Shown in pieces: positions 16,316 to 23,977 of a stretch of DNA of 49,532 nucleotides. The DNA lies in contig JAJDVT010000127.1 in the NCBI GenBank assembly GCA_022826005.1, positions 1 through 49,532 on the forward strand, read 5' to 3'. This DNA is from Gemmatimonadota bacterium. Its GTDB lineage: Bacteria; Gemmatimonadota; Gemmatimonadetes; Longimicrobiales; Gaopeijiaceae. The position numbers and the translations under genes were made by a program. Under the pieces are notes generated by a model. It searched no databases. It was not told the DNA's origin and saw only the letters and a list, made by a program, of their open reading frames with translations. Numbering within the stretch: position 1 is the first letter of the stretch; each line of letters starts with the position of its first letter.

Positions 16316-17176
16316 TTGGCAACGACACCCCGGCGCAGGGCCGCCCGGATCCGCGTGGGCCGCATGCGCGACGGCTGGTACGGCGAGCGGAGCGACAGCG
16401 TCGCCGTGGAGGAGCCGATGGAGGTGCGCCTGGAGGTGCCCGGGGAGGAGGGAGTGCGGGAACACCCCGTGTCGGTGACTATGAGGACGCCGGGCGACGA
16501 CTTCGAGCTCGCCGCGGGCTTCCTCTTCACCGAGGGGGTGGTGACCGACCCGCGCGCGCTGGCAGACGTGAGGTACTGCCGGGATGTCGAGCCCCAGGAG
16601 TACAACGTCGTCACGGCGTCGCTCCGGGATCCGGGCGCCTTCGACCCGGCCAGCCTCACCCGAAACTTCTACGTGACCTCGTCTTGCGGCGTCTGCGGCA
16701 AGGCGTCGCTGGAGTCGGTCGAGGTCATGGGGTGCACAGCGGTCCCCGACGGTACCCTCACGATCGCCGACGCCGATGTGCGCGCTCTCCCGGAACGGCT
16801 GCGGTCGGCGCAGCGGGTCTTCGAGCGAACCGGCGGCATTCACGCCGCGGGGCTCTTCGACGCCGCCGGCCGGATCGCACTGGTGCGCGAGGACGTGGGG
16901 CGCCACAATGCGGTGGACAAGGTGATCGGGGCGCTGGTGCTGTCCGCCGGGCTTCCCGGATCGGACCGGGGCCTGATCGTCTCCGGCCGCTCTTCCTTCG
17001 AGATCCTGCAGAAGGCCGCGATGGCGGGCTTCCCCGCGGTCGTCGCGGTGGGCGCGCCGTCCAGCCTGGCGGTGACCTTCGCCAGGCGGTTCAACATGAC
17101 GCTGGTGGGCTTCGCGAAGCCCGGCGGCTACAACGTCTACTCCGGTGCCGAGCGGGTAACCGGGCTTGGGGAGTGA
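16316..17176 (+). CDS. fdhD: Formate dehydrogenase accessory sulfurtransferase FdhD
   Basis: 286 residues from TTG 16316, which has a GGGAGGA ribosome-binding site at 16302-16308; ATG 16262 gives an 18-residue longer form without such a site. FdhD moves sulfur from a cysteine desulfurase to the Mo-bis-MGD cofactor, which activates formate dehydrogenase. The CxxC motif is in SSCGVCGKASLE, and the conserved REDVGRHNAVDKVIG and VSGRSSFEILQKA blocks follow. Divergent from the formate dehydrogenase genes, separated by about 185 bp that must hold both promoters. mobAB follows four bases after the stop. Confidence 0.95.
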   Translation: MATTPRRRAARIRVGRMRDGWYGERSDSVAVEEPMEVRLEVPGEEGVREHPVSVTMRTPGDDFELAAGFLFTEGVVTDPRALADVRYCRDVEPQEYNVVTASLRDPGAFDPASLTRNFYVTSSCGVCGKASLESVEVMGCTAVPDGTLTIADADVRALPERLRSAQRVFERTGGIHAAGLFDAAGRIALVREDVGRHNAVDKVIGALVLSAGLPGSDRGLIVSGRSSFEILQKAAMAGFPAVVAVGAPSSLAVTFARRFNMTLVGFAKPGGYNVYSGAERVTGLGE

Positions 17177-17180
17177 CCCA

Positions 17181-18257
17181 ATGAGGCTTCTCGGAGCGAT
17201 CCTGGCCGGGGGCGGCAGCCGCCGCTTCCGGTCGCCCAAGACGCTTGCCCGGCTCCACGGGACACCCCTCTGGCAGGTCGCGGCCGAAAGCCTGCGGTGT
17301 GTGTGTGACGACGTGGTGGCCATCGTCAACCACCCCCAGGTCGCGAGTGCGGTGGAGGTCGAGACGCTTCCCGACCGCCGGCCGCTGCTGGGACCGCTGG
17401 GGGGAATCGACGCCGCTCTGGCCCGCGCCGTGCGGGGTGGCCATGACGCGGTGCTGGTGCTGGCGGTCGACATGCCGTGGGTGGGGACCGACGCGCTTCG
17501 TCAGCTTGTGGATGCGTGGCGGAAACGCGGCCGGACGACCCTGCCGCGTGCGGGCCCCCCGTGGGGATTCCATCCGCTGTGCGGAATCTATCCGCTCGGT
17601 GTGCTCACCCCGCTCAACAGCGCGTTCGCCGAGAGGAGGCTGAAGTCCGGCGCCTTCGCCAACTCCCTCGATCCGGAGGTGGTCGACACCGGCCTCCTGC
17701 CGTGGGACTTCCGCAGCGTGAACCACCCCGGTGACCTGCCCCCTCCCGCCTTCTCCATCGTCGGCAACAAGAAATCGGGGAAGACGACGCTGTCGGTCGC
17801 GGTGATCGGCGAGCTTGGCGCACGGGGCCGGCGGGTGATGTCGGTGAAGCACGGCCACCATTTCCGGCTGGACACCCCCGGGACCGACTCATGGCGCCAC
17901 CGCCACGAGGGCGCCGCCGAACGCGTGCTCCTCGCGGGGCCCGACGAGTTCGCGCTTCTGGGAGGCTGGGGCGCGAAGGGGGAGCCGCCGCTGGACCTGC
18001 TGCTGAGCCGCCACCTTGGGGACGCCGAGATCATCGTGGTGGAGGGGTTTCGGCAGGGCGGCCTGCCCAAGGTCGAGGTCTTCCGCGCCGACGCGCAGCC
18101 GGAACCGGTGTTTGCGCCGGAGGAGGCGCGTGACCTGGGGGTCCTGGCCGTCGTCACCGACCGTCCCGACCTGCCCTGGTCCGTGCCGATCCTGGCCGCG
18201 GATACCCCGGAGGTCGCTGCCCGGGTTGCGGACCTCGCCGAGGGCCGACTGCTATGA
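17181..18257 (+). CDS. mobAB: Molybdenum cofactor guanylyltransferase / MobB fusion
   Basis: 358 residues, two domains. Residues 1-190 are MobA: nucleotide-binding ILAGGGSRRFRSPK at the N-terminus and LAVDMPW in the middle; MobA attaches GMP to molybdopterin to make MGD. Residues 192-358 are MobB: P-loop SIVGNKKSGKTTL, then VKHGHHFRLDTPGTDSWRH, a GTP-binding partner. Fusions of the two domains are known. ATG 17181 follows GGGGAG at 17167-17172. bis-MGD is required by formate dehydrogenase, so fdhD and mobAB form a maturation operon for the divergent enzyme. The next gene starts inside its stop (ATGA). Confidence 0.93.
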   Translation: MRLLGAILAGGGSRRFRSPKTLARLHGTPLWQVAAESLRCVCDDVVAIVNHPQVASAVEVETLPDRRPLLGPLGGIDAALARAVRGGHDAVLVLAVDMPWVGTDALRQLVDAWRKRGRTTLPRAGPPWGFHPLCGIYPLGVLTPLNSAFAERRLKSGAFANSLDPEVVDTGLLPWDFRSVNHPGDLPPPAFSIVGNKKSGKTTLSVAVIGELGARGRRVMSVKHGHHFRLDTPGTDSWRHRHEGAAERVLLAGPDEFALLGGWGAKGEPPLDLLLSRHLGDAEIIVVEGFRQGGLPKVEVFRADAQPEPVFAPEEARDLGVLAVVTDRPDLPWSVPILAADTPEVAARVADLAEGRLL

Positions 18258-19459
18258 CCGGTCCGGCAAGCCTGGCGGCCGCCACGCCCGGGACGGCCGC
18301 GTCGCCGTCCGCGCGCCTCGCTTCGCTGGACGCCTTCCGCGGCCTCGCCATCGCGGGGATGATCCTCGTCAACAACCCCGGGAGCTGGGCGTACGTCTAC
18401 CCGCCGCTGCGCCACGCCGTCTGGCACGGCGCCACGCCGACCGACCTCGTCTTCCCCTTCTTCCTCTTCGCGATCGGCGTGGCGATGCCCTATTCCTTCG
18501 CGGCAAGGGAGGCCCGGGGAGACTCCCGCGCCCGCCTCTGGCGCCACGTCCTCATCCGCGCCCTCATCCTCTACGGCCTCGGTCTCTTCATGACCGCGGT
18601 GCCCCGCTTCGACTTCACGACGGTGCGCCTCGTGGGGGTGCTCGCGCGCATCGCGATGGTCTACCTGGTCGCCGGCACGCTCGTCCTCTTCCTGAGCCGG
18701 CGGGCCGTCTTTGCCGCGATGCTGGCGTTCCTCCTCGTCTACTGGGCGCTGATGGCGTGGGTGCCGGTCCCCGGCTTCGGCGCGGGCGACCTGTCGGCTG
18801 AAGGCAACCTGGCGGCCTGGCTCGACCGCATGATCCTGGGCGTGCACATGTGGAGCGGCGGCGGAGGAGTTTACGATCCCGAAGGTCTGCTGAGCACCCT
18901 GCCGGCGGTGTCGAGCACGCTGGCCGGGCTCTTCGTCGGGGACTTTCTGCGGCGCGCGCGTGTCAATGGGGGGATGGGCCGGGCCGGCGACACGCCCGCC
19001 ACCTCCCTGGCCGCCACGAGCCTGCGCCTGGCGCTCCTCGGCGTCCTGCTCATCGCCGCGGGCCACCTCTGGGACCTCGCCTTCCCGATCAACAAGCCGA
19101 TCTGGACCAGTTCATACGTCGCCTACACGACCGGCTGGGCGCTGCTTACGCTGGGCGCGCTGCACTGGCTGATCGACGTGCGGGGCTGGCGCGGCTGGGC
19201 ACGCCCGCTGGAGATCTACGGCATGAATGCCATCACGGCCTTCGTGGCCTCCGGTCTCCTGGCCAAGACCCTGGTATTATGGCGTGTCCCGGACGGCTCC
19301 GGCGGGACCACCTCGGCCTACGGTCGCATCTACCAGACCGCCTTTGCCTCGTGGGCCGGACCCCTCAACGGCTCCCTGGCCTTCGCGGTCGCCACGGTTC
19401 TCCTCTGGTTCGCCGTGGCCTGGGCGATGTATTCGCGCCGAATATTTATAAAGGTCTGA
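18254..19459 (+). CDS. Heparan-alpha-glucosaminide N-acetyltransferase-like membrane acyltransferase (DUF5009-type)
   Basis: 401 residues with about ten hydrophobic segments. The first core motif, SLDAFRGLAIAGMILVNNPGSW, and then TDLVFPFFLFAIGVAMPYSF are typical of HGSNAT-related acyltransferases (DUF1624/DUF5009 group). The C-terminal YGMNAITAFVAS is also family-like. The family's characterised member acetylates glucosamine across a membrane; bacterial members are thought to modify cell-envelope sugars, but the substrate here is unknown. It overlaps mobAB by 4 nt, although no functional link to molybdenum is evident. The coding end has an AU-rich tail (ATATTTATAAAGG) unlike its surroundings. 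Confidence 0.85.
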   Translation: MTGPASLAAATPGTAASPSARLASLDAFRGLAIAGMILVNNPGSWAYVYPPLRHAVWHGATPTDLVFPFFLFAIGVAMPYSFAAREARGDSRARLWRHVLIRALILYGLGLFMTAVPRFDFTTVRLVGVLARIAMVYLVAGTLVLFLSRRAVFAAMLAFLLVYWALMAWVPVPGFGAGDLSAEGNLAAWLDRMILGVHMWSGGGGVYDPEGLLSTLPAVSSTLAGLFVGDFLRRARVNGGMGRAGDTPATSLAATSLRLALLGVLLIAAGHLWDLAFPINKPIWTSSYVAYTTGWALLTLGALHWLIDVRGWRGWARPLEIYGMNAITAFVASGLLAKTLVLWRVPDGSGGTTSAYGRIYQTAFASWAGPLNGSLAFAVATVLLWFAVAWAMYSRRIFIKV

Positions 19460-19518
19460 CCCCAGACCGGGCCGGGGGACGACTCCGGCCTCACAGCGGG
19501 GATGGAGGCGCCGCGGCC

Positions 19519-20085
19519 CTACCGCCGAGTGACCGGAATCTCCACCCGGTAGCCCTCCCAGCGCAGAACCAGGGTGGCCGAGCCGGCCATCGCGTTCTCG
19601 AACGACATCGTCATCCGCTCCGTGTGCTCGTTGTCGTAGGAGGGGGCCATCCCGGATCCCACGTTTGCGGCGATATCACCGGCGCCGAATGAATTCCCCC
19701 AGCGCTCCACCGTCCCGTTCACGAAGATCTCCCACGAGTCCTCGCCGGGCACGGTGTAGAGCGAATAGGATCCGGCCTCCACCGCCACCCCGGCGATCGT
19801 CGCCGCGAAGGGCAGATGAATGGAGGTCGCCTCGTTGGCGCCGGTCCGCCAGGGCTGGCCGAAGGGGTGCACGTCGCCGCCAACCAGCATCCGGCCCCTC
19901 GCCGACGGCGCGCCGTAGCACACCTTCACCATGTCGCCGCCCATGTCGACGACGGCCGAGTCCAGCGGGCTGGGGCGGTCCGCCGGATCGCCACTCCTGA
20001 CCCAGCAGTTCTGCGCGTCCAGCGCCGCCGGGCTCATCGCCATCACCGAAGCCAGCAGGGCCGCGCCCGAAATCCAGTTCTTCAT
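19519..20085 (-). CDS. DUF2911 domain protein, secreted
   Basis: 188 residues with a signal peptide ([21 protein letters not shown]). The DUF2911 signature is present: [35 protein letters not shown], then [23 protein letters not shown]2911 proteins are predicted envelope or periplasmic beta-sandwich proteins with no known activity. ATG 20085 has a GAGGA ribosome-binding site about seven bases before it; an in-frame extension to 20211 is rejected because the signal peptide begins at 20085. Transcribed divergently from the TPR gene at 20411. Confidence 0.88.
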   Translation of the reverse strand: MKNWISGAALLASVMAMSPAALDAQNCWVRSGDPADRPSPLDSAVVDMGGDMVKVCYGAPSARGRMLVGGDVHPFGQPWRTGANEATSIHLPFAATIAGVAVEAGSYSLYTVPGEDSWEIFVNGTVERWGNSFGAGDIAANVGSGMAPSYDNEHTERMTMSFENAMAGSATLVLRWEGYRVEIPVTRR

Positions 20086-20182
20086 GTTGTTTTCCTCGCC
20101 TTGGATGCAGGTTGCGTTGTGTCGGATCGTCTCCGCCCGCCCGGTTGCGGAACGGGACCCGGGGAACTTTCTTCCCCCAACA

Positions 20183-20211
20183 TGGTAATGTGTTACTGGG
20201 AGGGTCTTCAA
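20183..20211 (-). promoter_or_regulatory. Possible promoter of the DUF2911 gene
   Basis: On the minus strand TTGAAG (20211-20206), a 17-bp spacer and TTACCA (20188-20183). The -35 matches well and the -10 poorly, so this is a weak prediction. Confidence 0.35.
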
Positions 20212-20238
20212 TCCAGACCGTCGCCTCGGTCCGGCCGG

Positions 20239-20268
20239 TTGACCTTCCCGCGATCCGTTTCATAAATT
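20239..20268 (+). promoter_or_regulatory. Sigma-70-type promoter of the TPR gene
   Basis: TTGACC (20239-20244), an 18-bp spacer and TAAATT (20263-20268), in an AT-richer patch. It would start transcription near 20275, about 135 nt before the ATG. Confidence 0.6.
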
Positions 20269-20410
20269 ACACAGCTTCCCGCCATTAGTCTGCGGGACCA
20301 GAGGCAGGTCTTGAGGACGAGGTACTGGCGAATCTCCTCCCGGCCGCCCAGGTTTCGCAGGTTGCCATGAGACGAGTCCCGCGAAGTCCTAAAACGGAGA
20401 AGACAGGAAC

Positions 20411-22177
20411 ATGAGAAGTTGGTACCGCATCGGAATCGCCGGGTTGGGGGTGCTCGCGCTGTTGAGCAGCTTCCTCGTGCCACAGCGTGCGAGTGCTCAG
20501 GCCGGGGAGGCGCACAGGCTTATGATCCTGTGGCTGCAGCCCACCGACGAGGGAAGTGACCGGTTCGGCCGGGACGTGGCCAGGGAGCTGCGGAGGCTGA
20601 TCAGCCAGTTCCCGACCCACGAGGCGATCGAAGAGAAGGAAGTGCGAGATGTCGCCCGGCAGTACGACGTGGACGAGCGCAGGCTCGACTGTGTCGGAGG
20701 CCAGCAGATGGCCCGCTTCGTCGACGCGCAGGTCATCTTCTGCGGGTTTACCACCGAGAACAGGGAAGACCGGACCTTCACGACCACCAACGTCCAGTTC
20801 GCCGCTCCCGGCGGCACTGCGTTCGTCATCGAGGACAGGACCTGGGACCGGGGCGACGCCAGGGCGGCCGCGACCTTCTTCTCGGAGCAGCTCGCCACCT
20901 TCACCGAACAGCAGAACACGGCGACGTGGTGTGGCCAGTACTACCAGGCCAAGGACTACGCCAGCGCGGAGGAAAACTGCCGGAAAGCGCTGGAGATGGA
21001 CCCGAACAACGTCCCGGTGCGGTACGTTCTCGTTCATTTGCTGGAGGACACGGAGCGGCTGCAGGAGGCGTACGACGAGGTGTTGCGCGTCCTGGAACTC
21101 GACGGCCTCCACGAGGATGCCCTCAGCTCGGCGGGCTACATTGCCGCCACGCTGGGCGACAAGCCGGCGGCCCGGGCGCACTACGAGTCCCTGCTGGAGC
21201 TGAACCCCGGAAACGCGGCCGTCCGCATGCAGGTCGGCTACGATCTTCAGCAGGCGGGAGATCCGGTTGGCGCCAAGGACCTGATCAAGGCGGGTCTGGA
21301 CCTGGAACCTGACAACATCGACCTGCTCGAGCGGTACGCGGCCTACGCCATGGTCGCGGCCCAGGAGGCGATGGAAGCGGCGGAGCCGGGCGCACCGATG
21401 AGCATGGAGGCCGGCGGGTACTACTCGGAGGCGCTCGACGGCTACCGCAGGGTATACGAGATCAAGGGCATGGAGATGGAGTGGGGCCAGTTGCGCAACA
21501 TGCTGGCGACCCTGAACCAGCTCGACCAGCTCGAAGACGCGGTCGAACTCGCCGAGAGCGTGCGTCAGACGCACGGCGGCGAGGCGCAGTTCTGGTCGAT
21601 CTACGCGGACATCCTGAACAAGACCGGAGACCTGGACGGTGCTCTTGGCGCGCTGGACGAACTGGCGTCGATCGATCCGGAATACCCCAACACCAGGGCC
21701 CGGCAGGGAAGCTGGCTCATGGCGGCGGGACGTACCGAGGAGGCGATGCCCTACCTCGAGCAGGCGGTCGAGGCCGGGGAACAGGACCCCCAGCAGGTGG
21801 TCAACATCATCTTCAACAACGGGTACACGCAGGGGATCCAGCAGCAGAACTGGGACTACTCCCTGGAGATCCTGGGGTTGGCCAGAACGTTCGGGGACAT
21901 GGTTCCGGAAGTGCTGTCGGGCCGGACCGACTTCTTCTACGGCTATGCGCTCTTCAAGCAGGCCGAGATCCTGGAGAAGCCCGAAACGGTGGAGAGCGCC
22001 CAGTTGACGCTCCCCAAGTTCAAACAGGTGCAGAACCTCCTGAATCAGTCGAATGTGACGGCCTTCACCGACACGCAGGAGAGTTTCAAGGCCAACCAGA
22101 CCGAGGTGCTCGACGCGACCGAGCGGTTCATCATCCGCCAGGAGCGGGTGATCCAGAGGGGGCGGCGGAGCCGGTAG
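20411..22177 (+). CDS. Secreted tetratricopeptide-repeat protein
   Basis: 588 residues. Signal peptide with a hydrophobic core (IAGLGVLALLSSFLVP) and cleavage near ASA-Q, so it acts outside the cytoplasm. Residues 30-165 form a domain of unknown type containing DRFGRDVARELRRLI and VIFCGF. From about residue 175 there are TPR-like helix pairs (AKDYASAEENCRKALEMDPNN, then EAYDEVLRVLELDGLHEDAL, GDKPAARAHYESLLELNPGN and later copies), up to about residue 475. Probably a protein-protein interaction scaffold; partners unknown. It has its own promoter and terminator, so it is monocistronic. ACAGGAAC before ATG 20411 is an acceptable ribosome-binding site. Confidence 0.85.
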   Translation: MRSWYRIGIAGLGVLALLSSFLVPQRASAQAGEAHRLMILWLQPTDEGSDRFGRDVARELRRLISQFPTHEAIEEKEVRDVARQYDVDERRLDCVGGQQMARFVDAQVIFCGFTTENREDRTFTTTNVQFAAPGGTAFVIEDRTWDRGDARAAATFFSEQLATFTEQQNTATWCGQYYQAKDYASAEENCRKALEMDPNNVPVRYVLVHLLEDTERLQEAYDEVLRVLELDGLHEDALSSAGYIAATLGDKPAARAHYESLLELNPGNAAVRMQVGYDLQQAGDPVGAKDLIKAGLDLEPDNIDLLERYAAYAMVAAQEAMEAAEPGAPMSMEAGGYYSEALDGYRRVYEIKGMEMEWGQLRNMLATLNQLDQLEDAVELAESVRQTHGGEAQFWSIYADILNKTGDLDGALGALDELASIDPEYPNTRARQGSWLMAAGRTEEAMPYLEQAVEAGEQDPQQVVNIIFNNGYTQGIQQQNWDYSLEILGLARTFGDMVPEVLSGRTDFFYGYALFKQAEILEKPETVESAQLTLPKFKQVQNLLNQSNVTAFTDTQESFKANQTEVLDATERFIIRQERVIQRGRRSR

Positions 22178-22197
22178 GCACCTGAGCCTCCTCCTTC

Positions 22198-22240
22198 GGG
22201 GCGCCGCGGGCCGGAGACGGGCCCGCGGCGCCCTTTTTTT
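22198..22240 (+). terminator. Strong rho-independent terminator after the TPR gene
   Basis: GGGCGCCGCGGGCC pairs with the complementary arm ending GCGGCGCCC around a short GGAGAC-containing loop, followed by seven T (22234-22240). It insulates the division cluster from upstream transcription. Confidence 0.92.
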
Positions 22241-22263
22241 GTGCCTGTGCCGGGCCTGGTGGG

Positions 22264-22292
22264 TTGCGGTGGGGATATCACTGTATTACTAT
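22264..22292 (+). promoter_or_regulatory. Predicted promoter of the mraZ/division cluster
   Basis: TTGCGG (22264-22269), 17-bp spacer, TACTAT (22287-22292). The last base of the -10 is the first base of the MraZ operator, so bound MraZ would cover it. Confidence 0.5.
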
Positions 22293-22316
22293 GGGATGGA
22301 ATGGGAAAAAATGGGA
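22292..22316 (+). promoter_or_regulatory. MraZ-binding operator (three TGGGA repeats)
   Basis: TGGGA occurs at 22292, 22302 and 22312, exactly 10 bp apart (5-bp spacers), just upstream of mraZ. MraZ is known to bind direct repeats of TGGGN with 5-nt spacing and to repress its own operon. Confidence 0.9.
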
Positions 22317-22325
22317 TGAGATACC

Positions 22326-22757
22326 ATGTCCGGACTCCTCGGCCGTCACGAATTCCAGATCGACGCGACGGGGCGGGTAAGCCTGCCCTCAGCGTTCCGC
22401 CGAGCTGTGTCCGCCGACCCGCTGGTTCTGCTGCAGTGGCAGACCACGCACCTCGACCTCTTTCCCCGTGATACCTGGACGGAGATTCACAGGAACCTGC
22501 TGGCCCACCGGAAGGCCCGAAAGGACCGCGGCGCGTACCTGAGGCGCGTCACGTCCAGCGCCGTCGAGATCGAGCCGGACGCGCACGGCCGCATCCGGAT
22601 CCCGGGGTGGCTCCTCGATCGGGCCGGGCTCAAGGACACCGTTCTCTTTGTCGGTGCGCTGGACCGGATCGAACTGTGGCACCCCGAGCGCTTCGATTCG
22701 CACCTGTCGGAGCGGGATGGGGACGACGACGACTTCGCCGCGCAGATCTTCGGCTAG
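22326..22757 (+). CDS. mraZ: Transcriptional regulator MraZ
   Basis: 143 residues with two SpoVT/AbrB-like MraZ domains: DATGRVSLPSAFR (residues 14-26) and DAHGRIRIPGWLL near residue 85, each holding the DxxxR DNA-binding motif. MraZ forms a ring oligomer and represses the division and cell-wall cluster that it begins. Its operator is located 10 bp upstream of the start. Acidic tail DGDDDDF at the C-terminus. First gene of a 25-kb colinear run; rsmH begins 12 bp after the stop. Confidence 0.96.
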   Translation: MSGLLGRHEFQIDATGRVSLPSAFRRAVSADPLVLLQWQTTHLDLFPRDTWTEIHRNLLAHRKARKDRGAYLRRVTSSAVEIEPDAHGRIRIPGWLLDRAGLKDTVLFVGALDRIELWHPERFDSHLSERDGDDDDFAAQIFG

Positions 22758-22769
22758 CGGAGGACCCGT

Positions 22770-23696
22770 GTGCACGCCTTCGACTTCCATGCCCCCGTGC
22801 TCGTGGAAGAGGTCATGAGGTACCTGCTCGGCGGCGATGGCCTCTACCTCGACGGCACCGCCGGGGGAGGGGGGCACGCCGAGGCGCTGCTGAAACGTTG
22901 CCCGGGCTGCCGGGTGCTGGCGGTCGATCGCGATCCGGAGGCGCTGAAGGCCGCCCGCGAGCGGCTGGCCGGCTTCAAGGACCGGGTGGCGTTCGCCCGC
23001 ATGTCGTTTCGGGACGCGCCGAGCCACCCGCGCCTCCGGGGCGAGGGGCTGGCCGGGGCGCTTCTGGACCTCGGGGTCAGCTCGCACCAGCTGGACCGCC
23101 GGCGCCGCGGATTCACCTTCCGCCGCGGGGCCGCGCTCGACATGAGGATGGACCAGGAGTCGCACGGAAGTGCGGCGGAATTCCTGGCCGGAGCCTCCAG
23201 GGGCGAGCTGCACCGGGCGTTGCGGGCAGGGGACGCGCCCCGCCCGGGGGCGCTGGCGGGGCGAATCCTGCAGCGCCGTGCCGCCCGGCCGACAAGGACC
23301 AGCGACGATCTGGTCGCGGTGCTCGAGTCGGTGCTCGGCCGCCGGGCCACCCACGCCGAGAAGGCGCGGCTCTTCCAGGCGCTCCGCATGCGCGTGAACG
23401 ACGAGACCGCCGCGCTCGAGGCGGGGCTGCCAGCGATCCGGGACGCGCTGCGCCCGGGGGGCGCCCTGGTGGTGATCTCCTACCACTCCGTGGAGGACCG
23501 GTGCGTGAAGCGGGCGTTCCGCGACTGGAGCGATCCGTCGCGCGGCCTGCCCCGCCGCCTCCCTGTGCGCGACGCCGAACTCGCTCCGCTGGGTTGCGTG
23601 CTGACCGGCAGGCCGGTGACCGCAGGGGCCGCCGAAGCCGAGGCCAACCCCCGCGCGCGCCCCGCGCGGTTGAGAGCCTGGAGGAGGGCCGCATGA
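22770..23696 (+). CDS. rsmH: 16S rRNA (cytosine(1402)-N(4))-methyltransferase
   Basis: 308 residues, GTG start with GGAGGACC a few bases before it. RsmH methylates C1402 of 16S rRNA using S-adenosylmethionine. The N-terminus HAPVLVEEVMRYL, the SAM-binding LDGTAGGGGHAEALL, LLDLGVSSHQLD and FQALRMRVNDE are conserved, as is LVVISYHSVEDRCVK near residue 240. A short inserted helical domain lies between. The C-terminal tail is Ala/Arg-rich. ftsL starts inside its stop (ATGA), so they are cotranslated. Confidence 0.95.
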   Translation: MHAFDFHAPVLVEEVMRYLLGGDGLYLDGTAGGGGHAEALLKRCPGCRVLAVDRDPEALKAARERLAGFKDRVAFARMSFRDAPSHPRLRGEGLAGALLDLGVSSHQLDRRRRGFTFRRGAALDMRMDQESHGSAAEFLAGASRGELHRALRAGDAPRPGALAGRILQRRAARPTRTSDDLVAVLESVLGRRATHAEKARLFQALRMRVNDETAALEAGLPAIRDALRPGGALVVISYHSVEDRCVKRAFRDWSDPSRGLPRRLPVRDAELAPLGCVLTGRPVTAGAAEAEANPRARPARLRAWRRAA

Positions 23697-23977
23697 GCCG
23701 CAAGCCCCGCGCCCGCCAGGCGGTCTTCGCTCTTGCAGCGGTCCTGGCAGCGCTGGCGGCCGTGGCGTGGCGTCAATCCGCGACACGCGAGACGATGGAG
23801 GCGCTGGACCGCGCGGACCGGGAGCTGGCGATCGCCCTCGACGAGCGGGAGGAGGTGGCGCGCGAACTTCTGAGGGTCGAGGGGCGGGGCTGGATCGCCG
23901 GCGAAGCCGGGCGGCGCCTGGGCCTGCGGCTGCCCACGCAGCGCGAGGTGATCATCACCTCGGGAGGTTCCCGGTGA
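23693..23977 (+). CDS. ftsL: Cell division protein FtsL-like
   Basis: 94 residues: one transmembrane helix (about residues 11-27, FALAAVLAALAAVAW) followed by a heptad-like coiled coil (TMEALDRADRELAIALDEREEVARE in the protein, about residues 33-58). FtsL is poorly conserved in sequence, so the call rests on size, topology and position between rsmH and ftsI, which is the standard place. It bridges the divisome FtsQLB complex to FtsWI. ATG 23693 overlaps the rsmH stop; the much longer open frame from 22607 is antigenic noise in another frame of rsmH. Confidence 0.75.
   Translation: MSRKPRARQAVFALAAVLAALAAVAWRQSATRETMEALDRADRELAIALDEREEVARELLRVEGRGWIAGEAGRRLGLRLPTQREVIITSGGSR

Larger units (their letters stand above)
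20086..20410. other. 325-bp divergent intergenic region
   Basis: No gene seen. It contains a good rightward promoter (20239-20268), a possible leftward one (20183-20211) and a leader of about 135 nt before the TPR gene. GCGGGAC (20292-20298) and GTCCCGC (20376-20382) are perfectly complementary and could close a leader RNA structure of about 90 nt. Confidence 0.5.

Noticed and set aside
23767-23973. Longer ftsI start inside ftsL
   Set aside because: Would overlap almost all of ftsL and adds Gly/Arg-rich sequence; GTG 23974 makes the usual 4-nt overlap and precedes the transmembrane helix.
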